From contig NZ_JACHGN010000023.1 of assembly GCF_014202315.1 (NCBI RefSeq), positions 121,313 to 185,312 of the forward strand: 64,000 bases of DNA. The letters are read 5' to 3'. A program made the position numbers and the translations under genes. Shown here one piece after another: positions 17,955-26,798 of this stretch (the first letter of the stretch is position 1; every line of letters starts with the position of its first letter). Origin of the DNA: Thermocatellispora tengchongensis. GTDB lineage: Bacteria > Actinomycetota > Actinomycetes > Streptosporangiales > Streptosporangiaceae. A model generated the notes under the pieces. It worked only from the letters and a program-made list of their open reading frames with translations, was not told the DNA's origin and did no database searches.

Positions 17955-19388
17955 TTGTCCACTCATCGCATGTCCAGGAGAGAGACGCTGCGCGCCTCCG
18001 CCGCGATAGCGGGTGCCGCGGCCGCGCTCGGCGGTGCGTCCGCGGCCCACGCCGACGCTCAGCCGGGGGACGTCAGGGTACGCCCGCCCAAAGGCGCCTA
18101 CGCGCGCAACGTCGAGGTGCTCGGCTACTGCGACCTCGACGAGCGGCCCGCCTTCAAGATGTCGATCAAGGAGAAGAACGGCCGGTGGTACCTCTACACG
18201 GGGCACTTCTGGGAGGCCGGGTGGAGCGTCGTGGACGTGACCGATCCGGCCGCGGCGAAGGTGCTGCGCTTCACGCCGATCCCGGGACCGCAGGGCAACA
18301 CCATCGGCAACCAGGTCACGTTGCACGGCGACACGATGATCACCGCGATGGAGAAGGTGTTCCCGGAGGGCGCGCCGGGCTCCGATCCGACCGTGCCGTA
18401 CCTGGAGGGGGTGCTGATCTGGGACATCTCGCGCCCTGAGCACCCCGTCCAGCTCGCCCACTGGAAGACCGGCGGCACCGGCACCCACCGCAACCTCTAC
18501 GCGGGCGGCGACTACGCCCACCTGTCGGCGGCCATGCCCGGCTTCACCGGCAACATCTACGTCATCCTCGACATCTCCGACCGCCGCAACCCGAAGATCG
18601 CGGGCCGCTGGTGGGTGCCCGGCCAGGAGACGGGCCAGAGCACGCCGCCGCCCGGCGGCGCGCTGCACACCCACGGCTTCTGCTGCGGCAACGGCGCGCA
18701 CGTCCACCTGCACGGCCCGCCGTACCCCGTGGAGAACCTGGTCTACCTGCCCTACGGGGCCGCCGGGCTGATCATCCTCGACATCTCCGACGTGTCGCGC
18801 CCGCGCCAGGTGGGGCAACTGCAGTTCTCCCCGCCGTTCCACGCCCAGTTCGGCGTCCACGGCGTGCTGCCCGTCCCCGAGCGCGGCATCGCCTTCGCCA
18901 ACTCCGAGAACATCTCCTACGGCAGGGGCCCCGCCCACCACTCCTCGATCATCGACATCTCCGACCCGGCCAACCCGTTCCTGCTGTCGCTGCTGCCGGA
19001 ACCCATCCCGCCCCGGGGCGCCCCCTACGACGACTTCACCACCCGTGGCGGCTGGTCGGGCCCGCACAACATGAACCACCACCTCTACAGCCCCGACGTC
19101 CAGCCCATGAACGGGCTGTTCTACATGGCCCACTTCAACGCCGGGCTGCGCGTCTACGACGTGACCAACAAGCGGCTGCCGCGCGAGGTCGGCTACTTCA
19201 TCCCGCCGGAGCCCCGCAAGCGCTACGGGCCGCTGCCCCTGGCCCGTGAGGGCGAGCCCGCCGACGCCCTGCCCGTCCTGCAGACCGAGGACGTGGTGGT
19301 GGACAAGCGCGGTCACATCTACATCACCGACAAGAACCAGGGCCTGTGGATCCTGAAGTACGTCGGCCCGCCGCCCGGCTCGCGCTGA
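17955..19388 (+). CDS. Tat-exported LVIVD-repeat (beta-propeller) protein
   Basis: Secreted protein of 477 aa. The N-terminus has a twin-arginine signal (SRRETLRASAAIAGAAAALG, Ala-rich cleavage region SAAHADA). The body carries several LVIVD-type propeller blades: VVDVTDPAAAKVL, VILDISDRRNPKI, LIILDISDVSRPRQV, IIDISDPANPFL, VYDVTNKRLPREV. TTG at 17955 has AGGGAGCGG at 17943-17951; the ATG at 17970 has no ribosome-binding site. Function of such proteins is poorly defined; the paired His/Cys-rich stretch LHTHGFCCGNGAHVHLHG (about residue 230) might bind metal. It is first in a catabolic-looking operon. Confidence 0.82.
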   Translation: MSTHRMSRRETLRASAAIAGAAAALGGASAAHADAQPGDVRVRPPKGAYARNVEVLGYCDLDERPAFKMSIKEKNGRWYLYTGHFWEAGWSVVDVTDPAAAKVLRFTPIPGPQGNTIGNQVTLHGDTMITAMEKVFPEGAPGSDPTVPYLEGVLIWDISRPEHPVQLAHWKTGGTGTHRNLYAGGDYAHLSAAMPGFTGNIYVILDISDRRNPKIAGRWWVPGQETGQSTPPPGGALHTHGFCCGNGAHVHLHGPPYPVENLVYLPYGAAGLIILDISDVSRPRQVGQLQFSPPFHAQFGVHGVLPVPERGIAFANSENISYGRGPAHHSSIIDISDPANPFLLSLLPEPIPPRGAPYDDFTTRGGWSGPHNMNHHLYSPDVQPMNGLFYMAHFNAGLRVYDVTNKRLPREVGYFIPPEPRKRYGPLPLAREGEPADALPVLQTEDVVVDKRGHIYITDKNQGLWILKYVGPPPGSR

Positions 19389-19472
19389 CCCGCCGGCGCC
19401 GGCCGGGCGGATCACCCGGCGAACAGGGCTCCCGCCCGCGATTCCCCCAAGACCGTGTTGCGTAAGGTAACG

Positions 19473-20834
19473 ATGTCTTCTCCCCCCACCACCGGTTCAC
19501 CACCGTCACCGGCACCCCTTTCCGCGACCGGCCGACGGGCGGTCGTGGCGAGCACGGTCGGCACCATCCTGGAATGGTATGACTTCGCGCTCTACGCCGC
19601 CGCCTCGGCCATCGTGTTCGGCCCGCTCTTCTTCTCCAACCAGTCCGAGACGGTGGCCACCCTGGCCTCTTTCGCGACCTTCGGCGTGGGGTTCGCGGCA
19701 CGCCCCTTCGGTGGCCTGCTGGTCGCCCACTTCGGCGACAGGTACGGGCGCAAGCCCACGATGATCTTCACGATCTCCATGATGGGCGTCAGCACCCTGC
19801 TGATCGGCTGCCTGCCGACCTACGAGACCGCGGGCGTCCTCGCACCGGTCCTGCTCGTCGTCCTGCGCATCGTGCAGGGCTTCGGAGCCGGAGCCGAGTT
19901 CGCGGGGGCCGTCACGTACGTCGCGGAGTCCGTTCCCTCCGCACGCCGCGGCCTGTTCACCGCGGCGGTCCCCGCGGGTGCCATGGCCGGCGCGTTCCTC
20001 GCGACGCTGGTGTTCTACCTGATGTCCGCCTTCGCCTCGGACGTGCTGCTGACCTGGGGCTGGCGGGCCCTGTTCATCAGCGCCGGCGCGCTGTTCCTGT
20101 TCGCCTTCTTCCTCAGGACGGGCCTGGCGGAGACCGGCGACTTCGAGGCGGAGCGGAAGGCCGGTACGCAGGGGCGCCTGCCCATCCTGGACCTGCTCCG
20201 CAACCGCCCGGCCGAGGCGCTGATCGGCCTGGGGTGCATGGTGGGGCCGTCGGCGGTGTCCTACACGATCGCCACCTTCTCGGTGAGCTACATCGAGCGG
20301 ACGCTCGGGCTGAGCAGCGATGTCGGCCTGCTCGCGGTTCTCATCGCCAACTGCGTGGCGATCGGCGTGCTGCTCATCTCGGGCAGGCTGTCCGACCGGG
20401 TCGGCAGGCTGCGCGTACTGGTTCTGAGCACGGTGTTCACCGCGCTGGCCATCTTCCCGTTCTTCGCGCTGCTGCGCACCCGCGACACCTTGGTGATCGT
20501 GCTCACCGTCGTCGTGACGTTCGCGATCTCCTACGCGGTCAACTTCGGCCCCCAGGGCGCGTTCCTCGCCGAGCTGTTCGACACGAAGTACCGGTTCACC
20601 GGCATCGTCTTCTGCCGGGAGATATCGAGTGTCGCCTTCGCCGGGACCGCCCCGTTCATCGCCACGGCACTGGTGGCCGCGGCCGACGGCGCGCCCTGGG
20701 GCGTCGCCGCGTACGTCTCGGCGCTCTCCCTGGTGACCCTCGCCGCCTACTACGCGGCGCACCGACGCCGCCGGGCCACGTCCGCGCAGCCCGCGATCCA
20801 GAACGACATGCCGGCCGGCACCGAGGCCGGCTGA
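19473..20834 (+). CDS. MFS metabolite:H+ symporter (MHS family)
   Basis: Transporter of 453 aa. The N-terminus VVASTVGTILEWYDFALYAAAS is diagnostic for the MHS (ShiA/ProP/KgtP-like) family, with motif A GGLLVAHFGDRYGRKP and the second-half loop ISGRLSDRVGRLRVL. It imports organic acids or related metabolites with protons. The ATG at 19473 has AAGG about 7 bp upstream. It lies in the LysR-linked operon upstream of FAA hydrolase and SDR genes, whose substrate it may import. Confidence 0.92.
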   Translation: MSSPPTTGSPPSPAPLSATGRRAVVASTVGTILEWYDFALYAAASAIVFGPLFFSNQSETVATLASFATFGVGFAARPFGGLLVAHFGDRYGRKPTMIFTISMMGVSTLLIGCLPTYETAGVLAPVLLVVLRIVQGFGAGAEFAGAVTYVAESVPSARRGLFTAAVPAGAMAGAFLATLVFYLMSAFASDVLLTWGWRALFISAGALFLFAFFLRTGLAETGDFEAERKAGTQGRLPILDLLRNRPAEALIGLGCMVGPSAVSYTIATFSVSYIERTLGLSSDVGLLAVLIANCVAIGVLLISGRLSDRVGRLRVLVLSTVFTALAIFPFFALLRTRDTLVIVLTVVVTFAISYAVNFGPQGAFLAELFDTKYRFTGIVFCREISSVAFAGTAPFIATALVAAADGAPWGVAAYVSALSLVTLAAYYAAHRRRRATSAQPAIQNDMPAGTEAG

Positions 20835-20862
20835 TCACCTACACCGAAGGAAAGCGCTGGTC

Positions 20863-21792
20863 ATGAGATTCGTGACGTATGAGTACGGCCAGGGGGCGCG
20901 CCTGGGCGTCGTCGCCGGGGAGTTCGCCGTCGACCTGCACAAGGCGTACGACCTGCCGGCCGAGGGGGAACGGGGCGAGGTCCCGCCCGGCACCTTGCGG
21001 GAGCTGCTGGAGTCGGGCGAGAGCGGCCTCGCCCTGGCCCGCCGGATCGCGGAGTGGGCCGGTGCGCTGCCCGCCGGCGAGCTGGCGGCCCTGGACGCCG
21101 CCGTGCACCTGGACAAGGTGACGCTGCTCCCGCCCGTCCCGAACCCCGAGAAGATCATCTGTGTGGGCCGCAACTACGTGGCGCACGCGGAGGAGGTGGG
21201 CCTGGACACTCCCGGCGAGCCCGAGCTGTTCGCGAAGTTCGGCAACGCCCTCATCGGCCACGACGCGCCGATCGTACTGCCCGAGATCTCCACCATGGTG
21301 GACTACGAGGCGGAACTGGGAGTGGTGATCGGCAGGCGGGCCCGCAACGTCACCGCGGCCGAGGCGCTGGACTACGTGGCCGGCTACACCATCGTGCACG
21401 ACGTGAGCGCGCGGGACCTCCAGATGCGCACCTCGCAGTGGCTGGCGGGCAAGGCGTTGGACGGCTTCGCCCCCGTCGGCCCGTGGCTCGTCACGCCGGA
21501 CGAGATCCCCGATCCGCAGCGCCTGCGCCTGCGGCTCCAGATCGGCGGGACGACCTACCAGGACGCGTCCACGGAGACGATGGTGCACTCCGTGGCCGAG
21601 ATCATCTCCTATCTGTCGCGGCTCATGACGCTCGTGCCGGGCGACCTGATCGCGACGGGCACGCCGGAGGGCGTCGGCGCGGTGCGCACCCCGCCCCGCT
21701 ACCTGAAGGACGGAGACGTGGTCGAGATAACGATCGAGTCGATCGGCACGCTGTCGAACCCGGTGGTGGCGGCGGCGAAGGCCGGCGCCTGA
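20863..21792 (+). CDS. fumarylacetoacetate hydrolase family protein
   Basis: FAH-fold hydrolase of 309 aa. The N-terminal domain is followed by ICVGRNYVAHAEEV, the metal-binding Glu pair in MVDYEAELGVVIGRRA, the Asp in TIVHDVSARDLQMR, GKALDGFAPVGPWLV and the C-terminal GDLIATGTPEGVGA. Such enzymes hydrate, decarboxylate or cleave C-C bonds of oxo-acids from aromatic or sugar-acid degradation. It is 28 bp after the symporter; GAAGGAAAG precedes the ATG. Confidence 0.93.
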   Translation: MRFVTYEYGQGARLGVVAGEFAVDLHKAYDLPAEGERGEVPPGTLRELLESGESGLALARRIAEWAGALPAGELAALDAAVHLDKVTLLPPVPNPEKIICVGRNYVAHAEEVGLDTPGEPELFAKFGNALIGHDAPIVLPEISTMVDYEAELGVVIGRRARNVTAAEALDYVAGYTIVHDVSARDLQMRTSQWLAGKALDGFAPVGPWLVTPDEIPDPQRLRLRLQIGGTTYQDASTETMVHSVAEIISYLSRLMTLVPGDLIATGTPEGVGAVRTPPRYLKDGDVVEITIESIGTLSNPVVAAAKAGA

Positions 21793-21835
21793 CCCGCGGC
21801 CGACGGTGCGCGCGATCCGCGAAGGAGTGGGAACG

Positions 21836-22621
21836 ATGAACCGATTCACAGGCCGGACCGCGCTGGTGACCGGGGGCGCCCGGGGCATCGGCCGGGCGGT
21901 CGCGTTGCGGCTCGCCCAGGAGGGCGCGAACGTCGCCGTCTCCGACATCTCCGAGGAGGCGGCGTCGGCCACGGCCAAGGAGATCTGGGAGGAGACCGGC
22001 GCGCCGGCCGTGGGCCTGAGCCACGACGTCCGGGACGAGGAGCGCACCCGCGCCATTCCGTCGCTGGTGGCCGAGGGCCTGGGGGCGCCGCCGGACGTCG
22101 TGGTGTGCAACGCCGGGATCCAGCGGCGGGAGGACGTGCTGACCCTGTCCAGGAGCGGCTGGCAGGAGATGATGGACGTCCACGCGATGGGGTCCCTGTT
22201 CACCATGCAGGCCGCCGCCCGGGTGATGGTGCCGCTGGGGCGGGGGTCGATCGTGCTCGTGTCCTCGGCCGCGGTGCTTCAGGGCAGCCGCTCCGCGGCG
22301 CACTACGCCGCGGCGAAGTCGGCGATGCTCAGCCTCGTCAAGTCGTTCGGGGCGACGCTGGCGCCCGACGGGATCCGGGTCAACGCGGTCGCCCCCGGCA
22401 TGGTGGACACCGAGCTCCTCGCCAGGAGCAACAACGAGCTCGCGGAGCTTGAGGGCGTGCCGGTGGAGGAGGTGATCCGCAAGCGGGTCGGCCAGATCCC
22501 GCTCCGCAGGATGGCCACGCCCGAGGACGTGGCCGGGGCGGTGGCGTACCTCGCCTCGGACGACGCGGCGTACGTGACCGGCGAGTGCATCTACGTGACC
22601 GGTGGCGGGCTGATGTTCTGA
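21836..22621 (+). CDS. SDR family oxidoreductase
   Basis: Short-chain dehydrogenase of 261 aa with TGGARGIGRA near residue 12, NAGIQ, the catalytic SSAAVLQGSRSAAHYAAAK (Ser, Tyr, Lys) and the PG motif NAVAPGMVDTE. GAAGGAGTGG lies 5-14 bp upstream of the ATG at 21836. It is last in the LysR-linked operon. Relatives act on sugars, sugar acids or cyclic alcohols; together with the FAA hydrolase this resembles 2-keto-3-deoxy sugar acid or fucose-type oxidative routes. Confidence 0.9.
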   Translation: MNRFTGRTALVTGGARGIGRAVALRLAQEGANVAVSDISEEAASATAKEIWEETGAPAVGLSHDVRDEERTRAIPSLVAEGLGAPPDVVVCNAGIQRREDVLTLSRSGWQEMMDVHAMGSLFTMQAAARVMVPLGRGSIVLVSSAAVLQGSRSAAHYAAAKSAMLSLVKSFGATLAPDGIRVNAVAPGMVDTELLARSNNELAELEGVPVEEVIRKRVGQIPLRRMATPEDVAGAVAYLASDDAAYVTGECIYVTGGGLMF

Positions 22622-22723
22622 CATCGGCCGCACGCACATCGGCCCCTCGCACATCGGCACACGCGGACCGGCTCGCCGGACGTGCCCCCTCCCCCGGCCA
22701 CGGAGGCCGTGACGGGCCGCCCG

Positions 22724-23158
22724 CTACGGGTTCGGCGAGCAGTTCACGGGCGAGGGGACCGTCGGTATGCCGTTGGCCGCCTGGACGCCGAGACCGAACG
22801 TGACGGTCTGCCCCGGCGCGAGCGCGCCGTTGTAGGTGGTGTTGCCGAACGCGTACGCCCCGACGACGGCGATGGTGGGCAGCGGGACGGCGTTGTAGTA
22901 GTACGTCACGCGCTGGGCGTCGCGGTAGATCCAGGCCACCCCCCACCCCTTGATCTGCTCGGTCCCGGTGTTGCGCACGGTCACCTGCGCCTGGGCGGTG
23001 AAGCCGCCCCCGCCTCCGATCAGCATGTAGGTGGCCGAGCAGGAGGCGGTGCCGGAGACGGCCTCCGTGAGGGCGTGGGCGGGCGCGGCGGCGGCGGCGG
23101 TGGCCAGGGCGCCGGCCACGAGCGCGGCCACGGCGAACCCGGCGGACGACCTTCGCAT
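22724..23158 (-). CDS. secreted stand-alone CBM2-like carbohydrate-binding protein
   Basis: Protein of 144 aa: a Sec signal peptide (residues 1-30, FAVAALVAGALATAAAAAPA) followed by one domain with the CBM2 pattern: Cys near the start (ASCSATY), VTVRNTGTEQIKGWGVAWIY, YNGALAPGQTVTFGLG and a closing Cys (SPVNC), probably disulphide-linked. No catalytic domain follows. Of the surface aromatics usual in CBM2, the WNG/WNA positions are Tyr (YNGALAPG, YYYNAV). It may bind cellulose, chitin or xylan. A GCTGAAAGTTTCAGC palindrome lies 77 bp upstream. Confidence 0.85.
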   Translation of the reverse strand: MRRSSAGFAVAALVAGALATAAAAAPAHALTEAVSGTASCSATYMLIGGGGGFTAQAQVTVRNTGTEQIKGWGVAWIYRDAQRVTYYYNAVPLPTIAVVGAYAFGNTTYNGALAPGQTVTFGLGVQAANGIPTVPSPVNCSPNP

Positions 23159-23234
23159 GTGGTTCTCCTCGCAGTCAGGATGCAGGGAACGATCCCCCGC
23201 AGAATTCGCCGCGCCCGCCCCGATGTCAACAATT

Positions 23235-23249
23235 GCTGAAAGTTTCAGC
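23235..23249. promoter_or_regulatory. 15-bp palindromic operator (GAAAGTTTC type)
   Basis: GCTGAAA-G-TTTCAGC is perfectly symmetric. GAAA(C/G)TTTC-type boxes are known upstream of actinomycete xylanase/polysaccharidase genes. Its position before the CBM2 gene suggests polysaccharide-linked repression. Confidence 0.55.
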
Positions 23250-23343
23250 CCACCGCCCGCCGGCCTGCCGCTGCGCGGCGCGGGCGCACCCCCTTCGCCG
23301 TGGGGGATGCGCCCGCGCCCTCGTACGTCTTACGCGCCGCCGG

Positions 23344-23622
23344 TCAGTGACAGCTCGTCAGGCTGAAGCGGAAGGAACTGTAGAGGTTGTCGTAGACGGC
23401 GTTGTACACGCGTCCGTTGCTCCACACGGTCTGGCTGTCGCCGCGCCAGTAGGAGTTGACGTAGAAGACGGGGTCACAGCCGGAGGTGGCGCTGATCGAG
23501 GAGATCCTGTCGTTGACCCCGGATCCGTCCTGGAAGCGGTTGTTGCTGAAGTTGTTGTCGGCGGTCGTGAAGCCCGCGACCGTACCGCCTCCGTTGCGGC
23601 TGGTGCGCGAGCGCCCCCGGCG
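23344..23622 (-). pseudogene. C-terminal remnant of a secreted peptidase-inhibitor I36-like protein
   Basis: The frame ending at 23344 reads GGTVAGFTTADNNFSNNRFQ, then DGSGVNDRISSI, SGCDPVFYVNSYWRG and SSFRFSLTSCH. This resembles the C-terminal half of actinomycete peptidase inhibitor family I36 (SMI-like) extracellular proteins, with its Cys pair. In-frame TGA at 23623-23625 and no signal peptide upstream show the 5' half is lost. The fragment lies between the CBM2 gene and an efflux pump on the same strand. Confidence 0.65.
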
Positions 23623-23674
23623 TCACCTCGGCGGAGCCCGAGCACCCCTGGCAGGTGGGTCGCGAACGCGGCGG

Positions 23675-24931
23675 TCACCGTGCCGCGGAATCCGAGACGG
23701 CGGCCCTGACCTGGCGGAATCGGGGGTGGACGATGACGAAGACGGTGACGGTCGCCATGATGACCGTGCCGACGACGATCGGCAGCGGCTGCCACGCGCC
23801 GTAGAGGGCGGTGCCCGCCGTCGGGGCGATGACGAAGGTGAGCCCGGTGGTGGCGCCGGTGAGTCCGGCGAGGCCGCCCTGCTCGTCGCGGCCGACGAGA
23901 AGGGTGGGCCCCGCGGTGTAGCCCGGCATCGCGATGCCGAGCCCGAGGCCGATGAGCAGGATCGCGGCGAACAGCAGCACGGCGCCGGCGTCGAAGATGA
24001 GCAGCGCGAAGCCGATCAGGGCGACCGAGCCCCTGGCGCGAAGGAGCGTCGCGGGACTCCAGCCGCTGCGCGGGACGATGACGGCCTGGGCGAGCACCAT
24101 GCCGAGTCCTGCGGCCAGGAGTGCGCCGCCGGTGACGACGCCCGTGGTCTCAGGGTCGAGACCGAGGCGGTCCTGGACGATGAACCCCGTGATGACCTGG
24201 ATGAACCCGAGCGCGGTGAACATCCCGAACCCGGCGAGCAGGAAGGGCCATACTCGCGGGTCCGTCGGGCGGACCTTGGCGGGCCGGCCGATGAGTTCGG
24301 TGCCGGTCTCGCGGCGCAGGCGGAACGCGACGAGCACGAGCCCGAGCGCCAGGAGGATCGGCACGGCGATGAGCGGCGCGATGAGCCCCAACGCGGACAG
24401 CACCCCGCCGACGACGGCGCCGCCGATCATCGCGACGCCCTGCACCGCGCCGACGCCGGCCATGCCCTTCACCCGGGCCTGCTCGTCGGTCGTCACATCG
24501 GCGATGTACGCCTGCGCGGTCGCCGGGACCGCGGCGATGGCGGTACCGAAACCGACGCCGCGTAACAGCACGAACAGCGCGAACAGCAGGACACCGTTGA
24601 TCACACCGTTCATGCCCAGGTGGGCGAGGAGTGCGAACAGCACCATGGCGGTCGTGGCGAGAACGAACGCGGCGACGAGCACGGGCTTGCGGCCCCAGGA
24701 CTGCGAGCGGCGCCCCCAGAACTGGCTGGTGGTCACGACCATGACGGCGGCGACGCTGATCGTCACGCCGATCTGCCATTCGGCCAGGCCGACCTCGCGG
24801 GAGAGCGGGGCGATGATCGGGTTGAGCGTCATCTGCCCGAGGAACGCGAGGAACACCGCGCTCAGCAGCAGAGGGATCTGCGGGCTCGCCGTCTCGGCGC
24901 GCGGTGCGACCGTGGGCGGGTTCGATGTCAT
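23675..24931 (-). CDS. MFS efflux transporter (DHA1-like)
   Basis: Major facilitator of 418 aa. Helix 1 is IPLLLSAVFLAFLGQMTLNPII; helix 2-3 region holds WGRRSQSWGRKP (motif A), and a motif-C-like GVGAVQGVAMIGGAVVGGVL lies in TM5, indicating an antiporter. The ATG at 24931 with GAAGAAGGG upstream replaces a longer reading with no membrane sequence. It is controlled most likely by the TetR gene 103 bp upstream on the same strand. Confidence 0.9.
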   Translation of the reverse strand: MTSNPPTVAPRAETASPQIPLLLSAVFLAFLGQMTLNPIIAPLSREVGLAEWQIGVTISVAAVMVVTTSQFWGRRSQSWGRKPVLVAAFVLATTAMVLFALLAHLGMNGVINGVLLFALFVLLRGVGFGTAIAAVPATAQAYIADVTTDEQARVKGMAGVGAVQGVAMIGGAVVGGVLSALGLIAPLIAVPILLALGLVLVAFRLRRETGTELIGRPAKVRPTDPRVWPFLLAGFGMFTALGFIQVITGFIVQDRLGLDPETTGVVTGGALLAAGLGMVLAQAVIVPRSGWSPATLLRARGSVALIGFALLIFDAGAVLLFAAILLIGLGLGIAMPGYTAGPTLLVGRDEQGGLAGLTGATTGLTFVIAPTAGTALYGAWQPLPIVVGTVIMATVTVFVIVHPRFRQVRAAVSDSAAR

Positions 24932-25034
24932 GTCTGGCCCTTCTTCGGGGGATGGACAAGGCGCATGACCTGGGGCGGCCCGGCCTGCGGCGCCTGCTCC
25001 TCGCCCCTCGGCCCCGCCGATCGTCATCGCGTCT

Positions 25035-25778
25035 CTATCGCGTCTCTTTCGTGCGCGCATCCTGCGGCGCGGGCGCGAGCTCCCGCTCGATGCCCGAGAG
25101 CACGACCCGCAGCTTCCCGCGGAACCACTCGATCGGCTCGGCCCGGATCGCCCGCACCATCTCCGCGCGGATCTCCTGCTCTACGCCCGCCGCGCCGGCG
25201 TCGCCGGCGATGGGGGCGCTGAGACATTGCCTCTCGATGAGCCCGCGTACCGCCGGCTGCTCAGGAGCAGCCGGCTCCGCGTCGAACGTCTCGACGCCGC
25301 GGCGGTTGTCCGCGGCCAGGTCGAAGACAAGGTCCACGGCGAGGACGGCGTTCCGCGCGGAGAAGCCCCGCTCCATCAGCGCGGCCCCGACCCGGTCGGA
25401 GAGGGCGATCATCGATGGCGGGATCACTCCGCGCGTCACCTCGACCACCGCGCCCGGATAACGCTCCCACGCGTGCCATGACGCGAGCGCCCACCGTTCC
25501 AGAAGCGGCCGCCACGGCCCCTCCAGGTCCGGCCACTCCGTGCGGCGCAGCGCGAGGTCCACCCCGAGGCGCACCAGCTCGTCACGGTTCGCCGCATGGC
25601 GGTACAGCGTCGCCTGCGCCACACCGAGACGCTTGGCCACAGCGGCGAACGTCAGCTCGCGGAACCCGACGGCCAGAACCGCCTCCGCGATCACATCGGG
25701 GTCCACCGCCGGCGGACGGCCCGGACCACGATCGGTTCGCCGTCCGAGCGCCCCGGGCGCACCTGAGGTTTGCCTCAC
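25035..25778 (-). CDS. TetR/AcrR family regulator (TetR_C-type)
   Basis: Repressor of 247 aa. HTH: VIAEAVLAVGFRELTFAAVA then RLGVAQATLYRHAANRDELV; the following domain (WRPLLERWALASWHAWERYP) is of the TetR class-A C-terminal type. The GTG at 25778 is the only good start and sits inside a perfect palindrome, implying a leaderless or very short-leader transcript and autorepression. It probably controls the MFS pump downstream. Confidence 0.9.
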   Translation of the reverse strand: MRQTSGAPGALGRRTDRGPGRPPAVDPDVIAEAVLAVGFRELTFAAVAKRLGVAQATLYRHAANRDELVRLGVDLALRRTEWPDLEGPWRPLLERWALASWHAWERYPGAVVEVTRGVIPPSMIALSDRVGAALMERGFSARNAVLAVDLVFDLAADNRRGVETFDAEPAAPEQPAVRGLIERQCLSAPIAGDAGAAGVEQEIRAEMVRAIRAEPIEWFRGKLRVVLSGIERELAPAPQDARTKETR

Positions 25779-25789
25779 CTAACTTAGGT
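25777..25789. promoter_or_regulatory. perfect operator ACCTAA-C-TTAGGT over the TetR start
   Basis: Inverted repeat (25777-25782, 25784-25789) with one central base, overlapping the TetR start codon. Confidence 0.6.
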
Positions 25790-25849
25790 TATGAGAGTAT
25801 GCTCTCGAAATCAAGCGCGCAGGCATGGCAGCGGCAGCATCCTGCTGAT

Positions 25850-25975
25850 CCATCGTCGCCCCGGCCACGCCGACGCGGCGACCGGCGCCGGGGCGCGGAT
25901 GCCGGCGTTCACCGTCTACGGCGCGCTGGCCGAGGCCGGCCGGACGCGACCGGGAGACACGGTGGTGGCACGATC
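25850..25975 (+). pseudogene. short remnant of a zinc-type/MDR oxidoreductase
   Basis: The peptide FTVYGALAEAGRTRPGDTVV (from about 25908) matches the strand-loop that precedes the NAD(P)-binding glycine loop in quinone oxidoreductase/MDR enzymes. No start, no glycine loop and no further family sequence surround it. Probably a fragment left by deletion; weak call. Confidence 0.3.
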
Positions 25976-26099
25976 GTCGTCGCGGTGGACGCCGACCCCC
26001 GGGACGGCGTCGTCCTCACCTCGGGGGCGGCGCGGCCTCGGTGCCGGGCTCCGCCGGTGGGGGCGCGGCGCTGGTGCCGCCGGCCAGTTCCGCGCGGAT

Positions 26100-26798
26100 C
26101 GCCGGGCCTGTCGGCGTGGAGCACCGGCGGCGCGGTGTGGTCGCGGTGGGTGGTCTCGGTCTCGCCGGCCGGGCCGGGAGTGAAGAAGCGCAGCGGGGGG
26201 CCGGGGAGGCGCAGCCGGCCGAGGGTGGCGTGCTCGACGTCCACGAGCAGGCCCTGTGACAGGGTCTGCTCCCCGGTGCAGACCTCGTCGATCGTGCGTA
26301 CCCGACCGGCCGGGCCGGCAGTTCCTCGGCGGGGTGGCCCGCGCAGGCCGCCTCGACCAGCTCGATCACCTGCCGGCGGTTGGCCACGCGGTCGGCGTTG
26401 GTCGCCATCCGCGCCTCGGCGTCCAGGCCGAACTCGGCGCACAGCCGCCGCCACGGCGACTCGCTGCCGCACGACAACTGCACCGCCCCGCCCTCGCAGC
26501 GGAACTGCCCGTACGGCGTGATCGACGGGTGGTGGTCGCCCTGCGCGTGGCCGACCTGGCCGACGACCGTGCACGCCGTGCCCTGGAAGGCGTGCACGCC
26601 GACGATCGCGGCGAGCAACGAGGTGCGCACCACCTGGCCGCGGCCGGTGACCCGCCGCGGGTTGAGCTCGGCCAGGACGTCGGTGCCGAATCCGAGCAAG
26701 GTCAGCGTGCCGGGCCGGAAGTTCTTCATCAGCACGTCGGCCCGGCGCAGCAGGCCGGTGGGCACCTCGCGGTCGGCGTCGTCCTTGAGGTCGGGGGC
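26100..26798 (-). pseudogene. decayed CaiB/BaiF CoA transferase
   Basis: Starting directly after the stop of the monooxygenase gene, the frame reads DLKDDADREVPTGLLRRADV and LMKNFRPGTLTLLGFGTDVL, i.e. family residues from about 65 onward without the N-terminus. After AELNPR it jumps to TGRGQVVRTSLLAAIVG, an internal loss of roughly 90 residues that removes the catalytic Asp. Near 26305 the frame shifts, and RTIDEVCTGEQTLSQGLLVD with LRLPGPPLRFF continues in another frame. It cannot make a working enzyme. An intact paralogue exists at 9939-11123. Confidence 0.8.

Noticed and set aside
22622..22680. CACATCGGC repeated three times after the SDR stop, as a possible CRISPR or repeat array
   Set aside because: Units are 9 bp with irregular 6-9 bp gaps; too short and irregular for a CRISPR array.
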